Shown here piece by piece: positions 49,401 to 61,400 of a stretch of 64,000 nucleotides of DNA. The translations under genes and the position numbers were made by a program. The notes below the pieces were generated by a model. That model did no database searches and was not told where the DNA came from. It saw nothing but the letters and a program-made list of their open reading frames with translations. The DNA is taken from assembly GCA_037693485.1 (NCBI GenBank), contig CM075351.1:73434001-73498000 (forward strand), written 5' to 3'. The DNA is from Kitagawia praeruptora (Eukaryota > Streptophyta > Magnoliopsida > Apiales > Apiaceae). How positions within the stretch are numbered: the first letter of the stretch is position 1; every line of letters begins with the position of its first letter.

Positions 49401-52400
49401 CTACATCTCAGGAGCCTGTTTCTCAGGAACCTCCTTATTTCGGGACATATCACTTAGGGACCTCTCTTTAGGCATCTGTCCCTGCACAAATAACAAACTG
49501 GTTAGACTGGATAGCTCTTCACATGCTCTTGGCATCTCTATGGCTGTTGCTATGCTAACTCGAACTCTTTCGCTTGGAGGAACCTGGTCTTCTAGTGCTC
49601 TGTTCAGCTTCCTGACCATTGGGAACCTCCTGATACTCATACTTCGTTAGTCATTTCTTCTATCTGATCTTCATAACTCATACTGGATCAATCTTCTGGC
49701 TCGTATGGATCAAACCCTATAGCTTAATGGGTCTAAATCTAGCCCATGGAGATTTTGGGCACAACAAGTACCCCCCGGTTCCTTGAAATCATGTAATATG
49801 AAAGGAACCTATTCTAATTCTATGACCAAAAGTTCAATGCTAAACCATTCTAGTAACAATACCTCGCTTCAACATTTTATATCCAAGCCTACATGAGCTA
49901 ACTCGGCGTAGGAAACAGGACATAAAAATATTTTCAGCTTAATATAATCTTGAGTAAGCTTCCTTTGTATTAAGGAACCTGTTATCTTGCTATTTTCTTC
50001 TTTAGATAGCTGCTCTCGAAGTCAACTCGATGCTTGCATTTAGCTCCTCTGGGAATCTAACTTGTCACTCAATTCCACGTCTCTTTAATTTTAATAATTT
50101 AAGAATCTATGGGAAGAGATAATGGTTGGCAACTGGAGATAACTCAAAATTCGAATTAAACTTATCACTTACCAAAGCTGTAGTTAATGCATGAGTTCCC
50201 AAGGTTCACACGCCTTTCACGCGTGTACCTCTTCGTTTTTACCGCTCCACTAACGCTCTGACGCGTGTACGGAACTGTCTTGATTATATAAACCCCCTTC
50301 TAACTCCAAGTCTAGTTTTTACCTTTACCAAATATCTTCCAAAACCCTTAGAGAGAGAAGAAGAAGAAGAAGTCCGACGGTCACTTACTCAATCCAAACT
50401 CTCCGTCGCCGCTTTCTTCTAATTAAGGTATGACTTGCTTTCTTTCTGCTCTTTCATGATCTTTGACTCCATTTCGTACTGTCTGCACTTTCGTGTCTTG
50501 CATGTCTATGTTCTTCGTTTCTAATCTTTGTATGTATACATTTGTGTCTATTCTATGCTTCTCACACAGTCTTTTACTATACCCTGTTTGTTTGATCATC
50601 GATTTACGGTCTTGTGACCCTGACTTCTTCTGGGACTCAATATTGCTTATTCATATTCTGTACACACATGTTTTCGACTTATACTGTAGTCGATATGAGT
50701 CGTTTTAATGGTGCGTAGCTTCTGTGTAATTCACCGATTACCCTATGTCTCATAGTTATGTCTGTCCAAGAACTTTAGAACCACTATTTCTCTTTTAGAA
50801 GACTCAAAACCTGATTTTTCTCCGTCTGTCTTTTGCAGATGTCCTCTGATTCTACACATTCTGACCACTTATCTTCAATTCAACCTTCTATGATGCCAAT
50901 AGGGGAAAGAACTAGGTCTAGGGTTGTTGTTCCAGACATTGATGAACCTGGAAATATCCTTCTCAAACCTTCGACCTTACCCTCTACAAATCTTCCTACC
51001 CCTTCCTTTGTAGATTTGGGGGATGATTGGCCCTCTGACGGAGAAGAAGTGTCTAAGCCCGATCATAGTTTGATCCCAGATCCTGATTTCGATAACGAAG
51101 TGTCCGTTGAAAGGGAGCTGTATAAGCAAGAACTTGTACCTTTCTGTGAAAAAATGGATTCTCTCATGACCTCGACTAGATTAGAGAAATTGTATGAGGA
51201 ATGTTTTCGTCCATCCTGCTCCATTGTTGTCCCTAAACCAGGTGAGAGGGCTCACAAGTTTGATACCAAGATACCTGATCGAGGTATTCCAAATGTTGTA
51301 ACCTCTGCTGCCTTCTACAAAGTTGGTGTGTACTTCCCTCTACATCCTTTCCTGAAAGAGGTTCTTGACTTCTATGGCTTGGCCCCTCTCCAATTGACAC
51401 CTAACTCATATAGGTTAGCCATCAGTACCTACATTCTGTACACTAGCATGTTCACAACCCCACTATCTGCGCATGAATTAGGTTACTTCTTCAGATTGAA
51501 GGACACTGGGAAGGGTTCCGGTTGTTTCTATCTGACTGCCTGGCCTAGTCATCAAGGCCGATGTATAAAAGGTGTTAAACAGAACTTTGATCAATGGCAA
51601 GAGCAGTTCCTTTACTGCTTTGATTGCCCCTCTATCCGCTTTGAATTCAATTGTCGCCCATTAATTCCAAAACAGACTGTTCTTACTGGAGCTTGTTTAA
51701 TGAGAGCTGAAGAGGCTTTGAAGCACTCTTCGGCCATAAGAGACTGTATGATCCTATTGACCCCTGATAATTTATCTGCCCTAGGTTTTATACCCTCAGC
51801 TTCTGGTATGAGTTTTCCTGTTGTTGTCTTTTCTTTTCTATTGTTATACATCTGCACTTTTACCTGCTTACTCTGTATATAAATCTCTGATACTTTCTTG
51901 TATTTTCTTTTGCAGACATGGCTCCAAAAGCCCCATCATTTATCAAGAGGTCCAAGAACGTGGATGAGATCTTCAAAACTGAAACTAAGGAGGTTCCGCT
52001 GAATGCAACTCCTATTAATCAAATTCCTGGCACTCCTGCTTCCCAAACTACTCATTCTGGTTCTTCAAAGAGAAAGTTTGCTCAGACAACTCTTGACCTC
52101 TCAGCAGCTCCCCAGACTCGCTCGTCAAGGAAAAGTAAAGCAATTAAAACCGACCCTGATCAATCCTCCAACTTGTTTAAGGACATGATTGACACCCATG
52201 TTCCTACAGAGACGATAGCTGCCTGGAGTAAAATGAGTTCTACTGAAGCCATGCACGCCATGAGATTTGCTACTGCTCAATCTGCTTTCTTTGCTCTTAG
52301 ATACTGCGACAAGTTTGCTGTAAAGACCCAATATGACCTTCAACTTCAAGGAGAGATTCGCAAACTCAAAACAGAACTAGCTGCTAGTGAGGATAAGGCA

Positions 52401-55400
52401 AACATTGCCACTGCGGCTGTCAGAAATGCAAAGATTGCGGAGACCTCTTTAAGAAATGAGAAAATCGAACTTCAAGGTCAGGTCAAGATTCTTAAGGACG
52501 AGAAACTGTCGATGTTGGAAAGAACCAATGAACTGGAAGCTCAGGTGGACGCCTTGAATGCTGCTGCTGAAGTTGTGAAGTCATCCATTCTTATCAAGGA
52601 GAAGGCCAGATATGATGAAGGCTATGATGAAGGTATTAATGACTACATACGTTCCACATGGGAGAAATGCCCAATATAGACTGGTCCCTCTTGGGTGAAG
52701 ATGTAGTAGGGATGATCAAAGATTTCGAGGAAAAAGCTGCTGCTGCAACCTCTGTACCTCCCGTGAAAACGGTTGAGAGGTCTCCAGGTGCCAACCTTGA
52801 GACTGCAGAGGTTCCTGCTCCTAACGTTGTTCAGCCTATCCTTCCAACTCCTCCTGTTGCCACCAAGGGTTCCGATGAGGTTCCTCCTTCGTAATTTCAA
52901 CAAGATCTTGTGTAGCAAAAAACTTTTGATAACTTTTGATGAGGTCGCGGGCTCCTCGTAACGCCTCGCAAAATGTAATTTTAAATTTGGTTTCAATGGC
53001 CTTCGTGCCAATAACTTTTATGCTGGTTTTCTGGGTCTCTGTACCCATAACTCTCTTCATGGTTTATGATATTTGCTTTTGCTACATATCTCTTGTCCAG
53101 GGTAGGCTCACACATATTTCTTTGTTCAAATCTTAACTTTCTACATACTTTTCTCCAAAACCTCATGAAACACTTCACTGTTATGCACTAGAGAATAATT
53201 CAGCTTCCTTACTCATATGCTCAAGCTTACGTGGGCTAACCCATTGTAAGAAACAGAACACACGCATATTTCCACTTGTTTATTCTCAAAATAAATGTAA
53301 CAAACTCCAGCTGAGTTGTAAAACCTGGAACCTCTTTGTTTATACCTTGTATCGATAATCTAAACCGTAGCCTTCTTTAATAACTCCTTCTTCATCAAGA
53401 CCAGGTTCCTCGATTATTATTTCTGCAAAATAAACATAAACAAAAAACAGTTAACGTTAATAAAGCCTTTCTTTTGTTTAATTCGGGTCATCTCTTGGAA
53501 AGGTTGCCTGCTTGGCTCCCAATCCTAATTTCTAGGTCCCAACATGCCTCGAGGCATGTTGGTTCCTTTTTGTGCCTCGAGGCGATTCTAGGAACCTGTG
53601 CGCCGTTCTAGGAGTCCACACAGATTCCTCTTCTTCATGTGTCAGGCTAGACATCTTATGAAGGTAAATGCTAAGGATTTTATCCCTTCTTCCCATGTGC
53701 CAAAGGCGGTTCCACATGAGGGAGAGCTTATTAGGCTTCTCTTTAAGGTGCCTTTTGTCAGGACTTTAATTCTCATGCTCAAGGAACTTGAGGCTTTTGG
53801 CAACAATGTCGTGCTCAATCAGCTGAGGCTTTTCAATTGCATTTGCTCAGGAAGCTACCTGAGGCTTTTCTCGTGCCCAGGAAGCTACCTGGGACTTTGC
53901 TCAATGCCCAGGAAGCTACCTGGGACTTTGCTTAATGCCCAGGAAGCTACCTGGGACTTTGCTCAATGTCCAGGAAGCTACCTGGGACTTTTCATATCAA
54001 TCATTCGTAGTCCACATACTTTGTCAAATCGTATTCATACTTTGCTCATACTTTCAATGCTACAGGAACCTGTGAGTCAAGGTAACCTGCAAATACGATA
54101 CAATGCTACAGGAACCTGTTAGCCTAGGTAACCTGCAAATACAATATAAGTACTAAAGCAAGCACTTAAAAAGTTTCAAATTGGCATATGAAATATCAAA
54201 TCATATCATGCACGATACTGTCTAAGTAGGAATACTACCCCCCAGTTCTTTTGGGTAATTATTGTTACGTAAAAGAACTATTAAGGAGCTATAGCTACAG
54301 AGAATGCACTCAAAATATTCAACGTAGAGCTATCTATCGCTCAATACTTCTTAAAAAGAAATTGTCTTGCAAGTAGGGAGGTTCACATCAAGTACCCCCC
54401 GAGTACATGCATAATCAAATACTGAAATCAAAATGCTGGTCAGCTATAACTAATAAGCTGCCTTTATTCTTGGGCTGAAAGAGCCTTACTTTTCCTAAGA
54501 AAAACATATAAAAGAGTTACTGATAATACTTCTTGAGATGTTCTGCATTCCAAGCTCTCGGAATGAGGTTCCCATCCATATCCATCAAGTGGTAGGTTCC
54601 TTCCCAAATGGCTGACTTTATCTGGTAAGGTCCCTCCCAATTTGCTCCAAAAGCTCCATGTGCCAGAACCTTGGTGTTTGGCATGACTTTTCTCAGAACT
54701 AGGTCTCCAACTTTAAAAGGTCTTGCCTTCACCTTTTTGTTGTAATACCTTCGAACTCTCTGTTGATATGCTGCTAACTTCACTTGCGAATCTGCTCTCA
54801 ACTCTTCGATCATGTCCAAATACAGTCTATGATTGACCTCATTGTTCTCGGGGTCAAAATGCTTTCTTCGCAGGGAACCTGTTCCAACTTCCACAGGTAC
54901 CATAGCTTCACAACCATAAGCGAGAGTAAAGGGAGACTCACCAGTTGTAGTTCTAGGCGTGGTGTTATACGACCATAAGACTCCAGGAAGCTCCTCTGGC
55001 CAGCTTCCTTTCTTATCTTCAAGCCTTGTCTTCAGAGTATGCTTGATAATCTTGTTCACCGCTTCAGTCTGTACATTACTCTGTGGATAGTACACTGCTG
55101 AAAATGCCTTCTGAATTCCAAACTGCTCACACAATCCTCTAAGCTCTCTACTATCAAACTGCTTCCCGTTGTCAGAAATCAGCTTCTGCGGAATGCCAAA
55201 CCTGCATACAATGGCTCGAAACACAAATTCAGTCAACTTTGACGCTGTAATTTTAGCAAGTGGTTCTGCTTCTGCCCACTTTGTGAAGTAATCAACTGCA
55301 ACCACTGCATATTTCACTCCTCCTTTTCCTTTCGGGAGCTCGCCAATGAGGTCTATACCCCAAACGGCGAATGGCCAAGGACTGACAATCTGTTTGATAG

Positions 55401-58400
55401 GTGCTACAGGACGACTATCAAAATTTGCAAACCTTTGACAATTACCACATGCCTGTGCAAACTTGGAAGCATCTGCTTTGATGGTTGGCCAATAATATCC
55501 TTGTCGAAGGACCTTCATAACTAAAGAATTACCCCCCGAGTGATTTCCACATACTCCTTCATGAATCTCCTCTAGGATGTACTTGCATTGCTCTCCAGCT
55601 ACACACTTGAGCAAAGGTTGATTGAACCCTCGTCTATACAGAACTCCATCATAGATTACATACTTGGCTGCATGATACCTCAGCTTCCTGGCGTCCTCAT
55701 GACTGGGGGGTAGCTCCCCTTTATCCAGGTAACGATATATTGGGGTCATCCAGGAATCCTCAACTGGAAACTCGATGTCCATCACTTCTTCTTTAAAAAC
55801 ACTAGGTTGCTCCTGAATCTGGAGTGGAATTACTCCCAATAATGTGGATTCTCTCTGAGATCCTAGCTTGGCTAACGCATCTGCATTGGTATTTTTTCCT
55901 CGAGGTATCTGATCTAGCTTCACCTCTTTGAACTTCGCGATCAACTCCTGGGAGTACCTCAAATACAGGTCTGTTCGTGGTCCTCTCGCCTGAAAACCAC
56001 CACGAATCTGCCAAACTACCAACATCGAATCACTGAACACTCTGATATTCTCAACTTTCATCTCTAAGGCTAGCTTGAGACCTGCGATCAACGCCTCATA
56101 CTCTGCATCATTATTCGTAGCTCTAAAAGCGAAATGAATCGAACTATGGAGTTTGTGTCCTTCTGGACTAACTAGCTCTATGCCTGCACCTGCTCCACTA
56201 CTGTTAGCAGCTCCATCTACATACAGTGTCCACCAGGGTGCACAGTTGTCACTCTCTGTCTGTTCTTCCACCACTTCTTTTGGTCCCTCCTGACCGGTAA
56301 CCTCCACATGAGGTGGAAACTCGATTAAGAAATCTGCTAGAGCTTGAGCTTTGATTGCTGTCTTTGGCTTGTATTCTATGTCGAACTGTCCTAACTCCAC
56401 AGCCCACTTTAACATTCTCCCAGAAGTTTCTGGCCTATGCATCACTTGCCTAAGTGGATAGGAGGTTCTTACCTCAATCTTGTGAGCTTGTAAGTAAGGT
56501 CGCAGCTTCCTGGAAGCTAGAATCAATGCGTAAACCAGCTTCTCCATTCCTGTATACCTCGTTTCTGCGTCGAGTAACCTTTTACTAACATAATAGACTG
56601 GGCTCTGCTGTCCATTCTCTTCTCGAACCAGAACTGCACTAATGGAATACTCTGATACAGCCAAATAAAGTATCAAGGTTTCTCCATCCACAGGTTTGGC
56701 CAACAGTGGGGGACTCCCCAAATGCTCCTTTAACTTTCCGAACGCTATCTCACATTCTGCTATCCATTCGAACTTGCTTCCTTTCTTTATAGCTTTAAAG
56801 AACTCCTGACACTTATCAGTGGACTTCGAGATGAATCTGTTCAAGGCTGCAACTCTCCCTGTAAGGGACTGAACTTCTCTCACAGTCCTTGGCGACCTCA
56901 TGTCAATCAGCGCTTTAATCTTGGCTGGGTTGGCTTCAATACCTCTGTGATTCACCATGAAACCCAGAAACTTTCCTGATTCTACCCCGAACACACATTT
57001 CTGAGGGTTCAGCTTCATTCTGTACTTTCACAAGATTCCAAACATTTCTTCTAAATGTTTTACATGGTCAACAGCCTCCTTGGATTTGACTAGCATATCA
57101 TCGACATATACCTCCATGGTATGGCCAATTTGGTCTTTAAACATCATGTTCACTAACCGTTGGTATGTGGCTCCAGCATTAATCAATCCAAATGGCATGC
57201 ATACATAGCAATAAAGGCCTCTATCCGTAATAAAAGAAGTATGCTCTTGATCAGGTTCATACATAGGGATTTGATTGTAACCTGAATATGCATCCATGAA
57301 GCTGAGGAGGGCATGTCCAGCTGTTGCATCCACTAACTGATCAATTCGTGGCAGGGGGAAACTATCCTTCGGGCATGCTTTGTTGAGATCTGTGAAATCC
57401 ACACAAGTTCTCCACTTTCCATTGGGTTTCTTTACCAAAACAGGGTTTGCCAACCATACTGGGTAGAAGGACTCTTTAACCAATCCTGCATCCAATAACC
57501 TGTCGACCTCTTCTTTCAATGCTTGAGCTCTTTCTCCACTAACTGGTCTTCGCTTCTGTCTCACTCCCTTCTTTTCTGGATCAATATTTAATTTATGACA
57601 CATGACCCTTGGATCTATCCCTTCCATATCTGCATGACACCATGCAAACACATCCAGGTTCTTGCCCAAAAAAGTAATGAGAGATTCCTTTAAGGCTGGA
57701 TCGAGTTGAGCTCCAATCTTCAACACCTTTGTACCATCTTTGTCATCGATCTTCACATCCAAAGTTTCACCAGCTGGCCCAGCCTTAACCATGGTTTCTG
57801 GCATTCGAGGGTCTAAGTCTACCTCCATCTCTGTGATTGAGTCCTCTTGAGGTTCCTGGACTTCATGCATGACATTCCTTCTCTTTGATGCTGGCTGACT
57901 GTCTTCATTGCTTCCATTATGTTTCAGTTTCCGGGATTTTTCTTCATCCAATCCTTCTACCATACACACGTCACCATCCTTGTCCGTAGGGGGTGCACTT
58001 TCTATCAGTAAGTAAGGGGTATCTAGTCCCCGAAAAACTGGAATCTCATCATGAGGTTCCTCTTCTATGATTTCTTCAATTCTTATAGCTCTACAGGATG
58101 CTGACACAAAACCTTCCAAGGGCGGACTGCGCAGGTCGAGCGTTATTTTGTCTGGGTTCTTTCCTGGAAAATCATCAGGAACCTCGTCCATAGGTTCAGG
58201 CAATTTAGCAGCCTTAGCCGCATGTTGCAAAGCTTTGGTGTAACACTCTCTAGACTCATACTGACATCCTCGAACTATACCAATTCCATTTGGTGTTGGG
58301 AACTTCATAGTTAGGTGGTAAATGGAGGTTACTACCCTCATCTCCTTCAAAATGGGTCTTCCCAAAATAGCATTGTAATTCATATTCTCTTCTATAACGA

Positions 58401-61400
58401 TGAATTCTGCCAACTGTGTAATGCAACATGGTTTATCGCCTAAAGTTACTGGCAAACGAATCTTACCTTTGATAGGAACCTGATTATTAGTGAATCCATA
58501 TAAGGTATCGTTTGTTGGAGTTAAATCTTTATCCAGAAAATGCATCTTCTTGAAAGCTGAGTAAGATAGCAAGTTTACAGAGCTTCCATTATCAACTAGC
58601 ACTCGATGAACCTCATAAGACCCAATTCCTGCCTCTACTACCAAAGCGTCGGTATGGGGATGGTGCACCCAGGAAGCATCTTCTTCAGTGAAAGTAATAT
58701 CTGCATCTTCTCCTTCAAACAACCTTGGAGACCTCTGTGACAGATTGTAAATACTGGTTAAAGGACGTTCCTTAGCCTCACGGGTATACCTCTCCATGGC
58801 ATTCCTGCTGCTTCCTCCAATGTGGGGACCTCCTATAATTGTGCGTATGCACCCAGCCTTAGGTGGTCCTTCCATCATGATAGGTTCCTGTGTCTGTGTC
58901 TTCTGAGTCTTCTCATCTCTATACTTTTTCCCTTCCTGAGCCACCCATTCACTCAACTGCCCTTGTCTGATTAGAGTTTCAATTAAGTCTCTGAGGTGAC
59001 GACAATCTGCAGTGTTATGCCCGTTGTTATCATGAAAGTCACAATATGGGCGCTCATTCTTGTTCCCCGGGGGACCAGTTCTGAAAGGCTTCTTAAACCA
59101 TGAGGACTTCTCATTCACCGCGTAAATATGATCAATCGGGGCTACCAAAGGGGTGAAAGTTTCATAGACAGGTCTCTCATGTTTATTGTTGTTGTAGGAA
59201 GCTGGTGGAGGTACCTGACCCATGACAGGTTTAGTGGGATTCACAGCTTCAGGCTTCACCTGGGCTTCTTTGTCTCGACCTCTTGCTTCCACTTTGCCTT
59301 ACGAAATCTGGATCCTTCCTTAATTCGGCTAGAGATTCCTCCACCAGACGAAAGGGTTCTGCCTGGGCGTAAAAATCTGCCAACGTCTCTGGTTCTTTTC
59401 CTTGAAGTGCTTTCCAAAAGTCCGAGCCTCCTTTGACTCCAGCAATTAAGAAATTCTTTATGGTTTCCTCAGATGCTTTCCTAACTTTAGGAACCTCCGC
59501 ATTAAACCTCTTGAAATATTCTGTCAACGTCTCACTAGGTCTTTGTTTGATATTGGCTAAGGTATTGGTTGGTGGTGCGAATGCAACAGATGCTCTAAAT
59601 TGAGTGACAAAGAGCTTCCCCATACTTGCCCAAGAACCAATCGAATCTGCAGGTAACCTTTTGAACCATTGATGGGCTCCTCCCTGTAAAGTTGCAGCCA
59701 GTAACCTGCATCTGGTGGCTTCCTTCACCTGATAGACATCCATCTCTGTGTCAAAACGACTAAGGTACTCAATGGGATCAGTAGTCCCATCGAATTTTAA
59801 TTCATTCGAAGGCCTGTAAGACCTAGGCAGAGCCGACTTTCGAACCTTCTTGGTAAAAGGAGAAGCTGTTATAGGATTCACAGCAAGATTCTTTTCGTCC
59901 TTGAGTTGAGCCAAAATTTTCTTGACATCTTCTGCTGTCACCTCCCCAGTAGCTTCTGCCTTTGTCTTCTTACTCGTTCCTTCTTCCTCTTGCGACTCTG
60001 CAGTGTCTGACTCTTCAGTATCCTCATCTGAGTCCATACTTTCTTCTTCAATTATCTCGATAGACGGATCTTTATCTTTCTTCTTTTTCTGTGAGGAACC
60101 TCCAGTCTTGGTTTTCTTCTTTTCCTTGGACCCTGTACGGTCCTTGCTAACAGTTTTATTCTTCTCAGGATTCTCTAGCTCTTCATCTCCATTATTTTGC
60201 TTCGGTTCCCCACCATCGTCTGGAACCTCCTCTCCATTCTCAGATTCTTCAAAATTCAATTGTTTCGGAGTAACCTTCGACTTCTTGCCTTTCTTTGTCT
60301 TCTTTTTCTTCTTTTTGCTTGAAGCCTGCTCCAAAGTCGACAAACGTTCTCCTACAGTCTTTAAGATTTCCATCATAGCTGCTTTAGTAACCTTCGGTGC
60401 TTTGGGAGGAGATATGTTCCCCTCATGAATCTGTCGCTCAGAACGGGTTGCTTCGCTATCAGAGTTGCCTGACATCTTTTCCACTCTTAAGATATTAACT
60501 AGGGGCCCCTCCTTCTAGCGCCAATGTTGATGAGTGGATTTCGTAATCAACTTATGTGAGGTCTACAGGTAGTTGTATAGGCTAGCGATCAACTGTTCTT
60601 CGAAAAGGTTTAGGTTGTGTTTGTGGGGGTTGAGCTGAGCTCGAGGGTATCTCCAATAATCTCAGGTGCCTTTAGAGAAAATCAGAGAACTTAGTGCGTC
60701 GTACCCTGAGGTGCCTACGTACCCTTGTATATATAGGGATCAAGCTCACGTAGTTCTAATATGATTCTGTCTCTTACTGAAATAGCTGTATTCGGTCACC
60801 TAATTCGTGTAGGACTCAGGTTCCTTTAGAGCCTTTCACGAACTAGTTAGCTAAGTAGAGTAGGACTCGAGTTCGTACTCCACTATGATTCTCTCATTGG
60901 TTAGAGTTATTCTAGGATCATCTGCGCCCTAGAATTATACTCAGTTACCAATTCATTTATCTGTTCTAGATGGCTTCTAGAACTTTCTGTCGGCAACTCG
61001 TAGGAACCTGGTGCTCAGGAACCTACATCTCAGGAGCCTGTTTCTCAGGAACCTCCTTATTTCGGGACATATCACTTAGGGACCTCTCTTTAGGCATCTG
61101 TCCCTGCACAAATAACAAACTGGTTAGACTGGATAGCTCTTCACATGCTCTTGGCATCTCTATGGCTGTTGCTATGCTAACTCGAACTCTTTCGCTTGGA
61201 GGAACCTGGTCTTCTAGTGCTCTGTTCAGCTTCCTGACCATTGGGAACCTCCTGATACTCATACTTCGTTAGTCATTTCTTCTATCTGATCTTCATAACT
61301 CATACTGGATCAATCTTCTGGCTCGTATGGATCAAACCCTATAGCTTAATGGGCCTAAATCTAGCCCATGGAGATTTTGGGCACAACAGCAGTATATCAA

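Larger units (their letters stand above)
48903..61388 (-). mobile_element. Tat-clade Ty3/gypsy element (12,486 bp)
   Basis: LTRs of 864 bp each (48903-49766, 60525-61388) with about three visible substitutions. TSD gcagt at 48898-48902 and 61389-61393. Coding runs on the minus strand: gag, protease, RT, RNase H, a second RNase H, integrase. The second RNase H domain and a long region after pol with an antisense ORF are hallmarks of the Tat clade (Ogre/Retand-like). The primer-site region next to the right LTR reads TTGGCGCTAGAAGGAGGGGC on the minus strand; I do not assign its tRNA. The polypurine tract beside the left LTR is minus-strand accggggggtact. Confidence 0.93.

Noticed and set aside
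49348..49650. 100-residue plus-strand ORF, repeated at 60970-61272
   Set aside because: Both copies lie at the same place in the two Tat LTRs; it is LTR sequence with a chance frame and no recognisable domain.
59922..60428. Ser/Phe-rich plus-strand ORF of 168 residues
   Set aside because: It is the antisense shadow of the Lys/Glu-rich part of the Tat gag.
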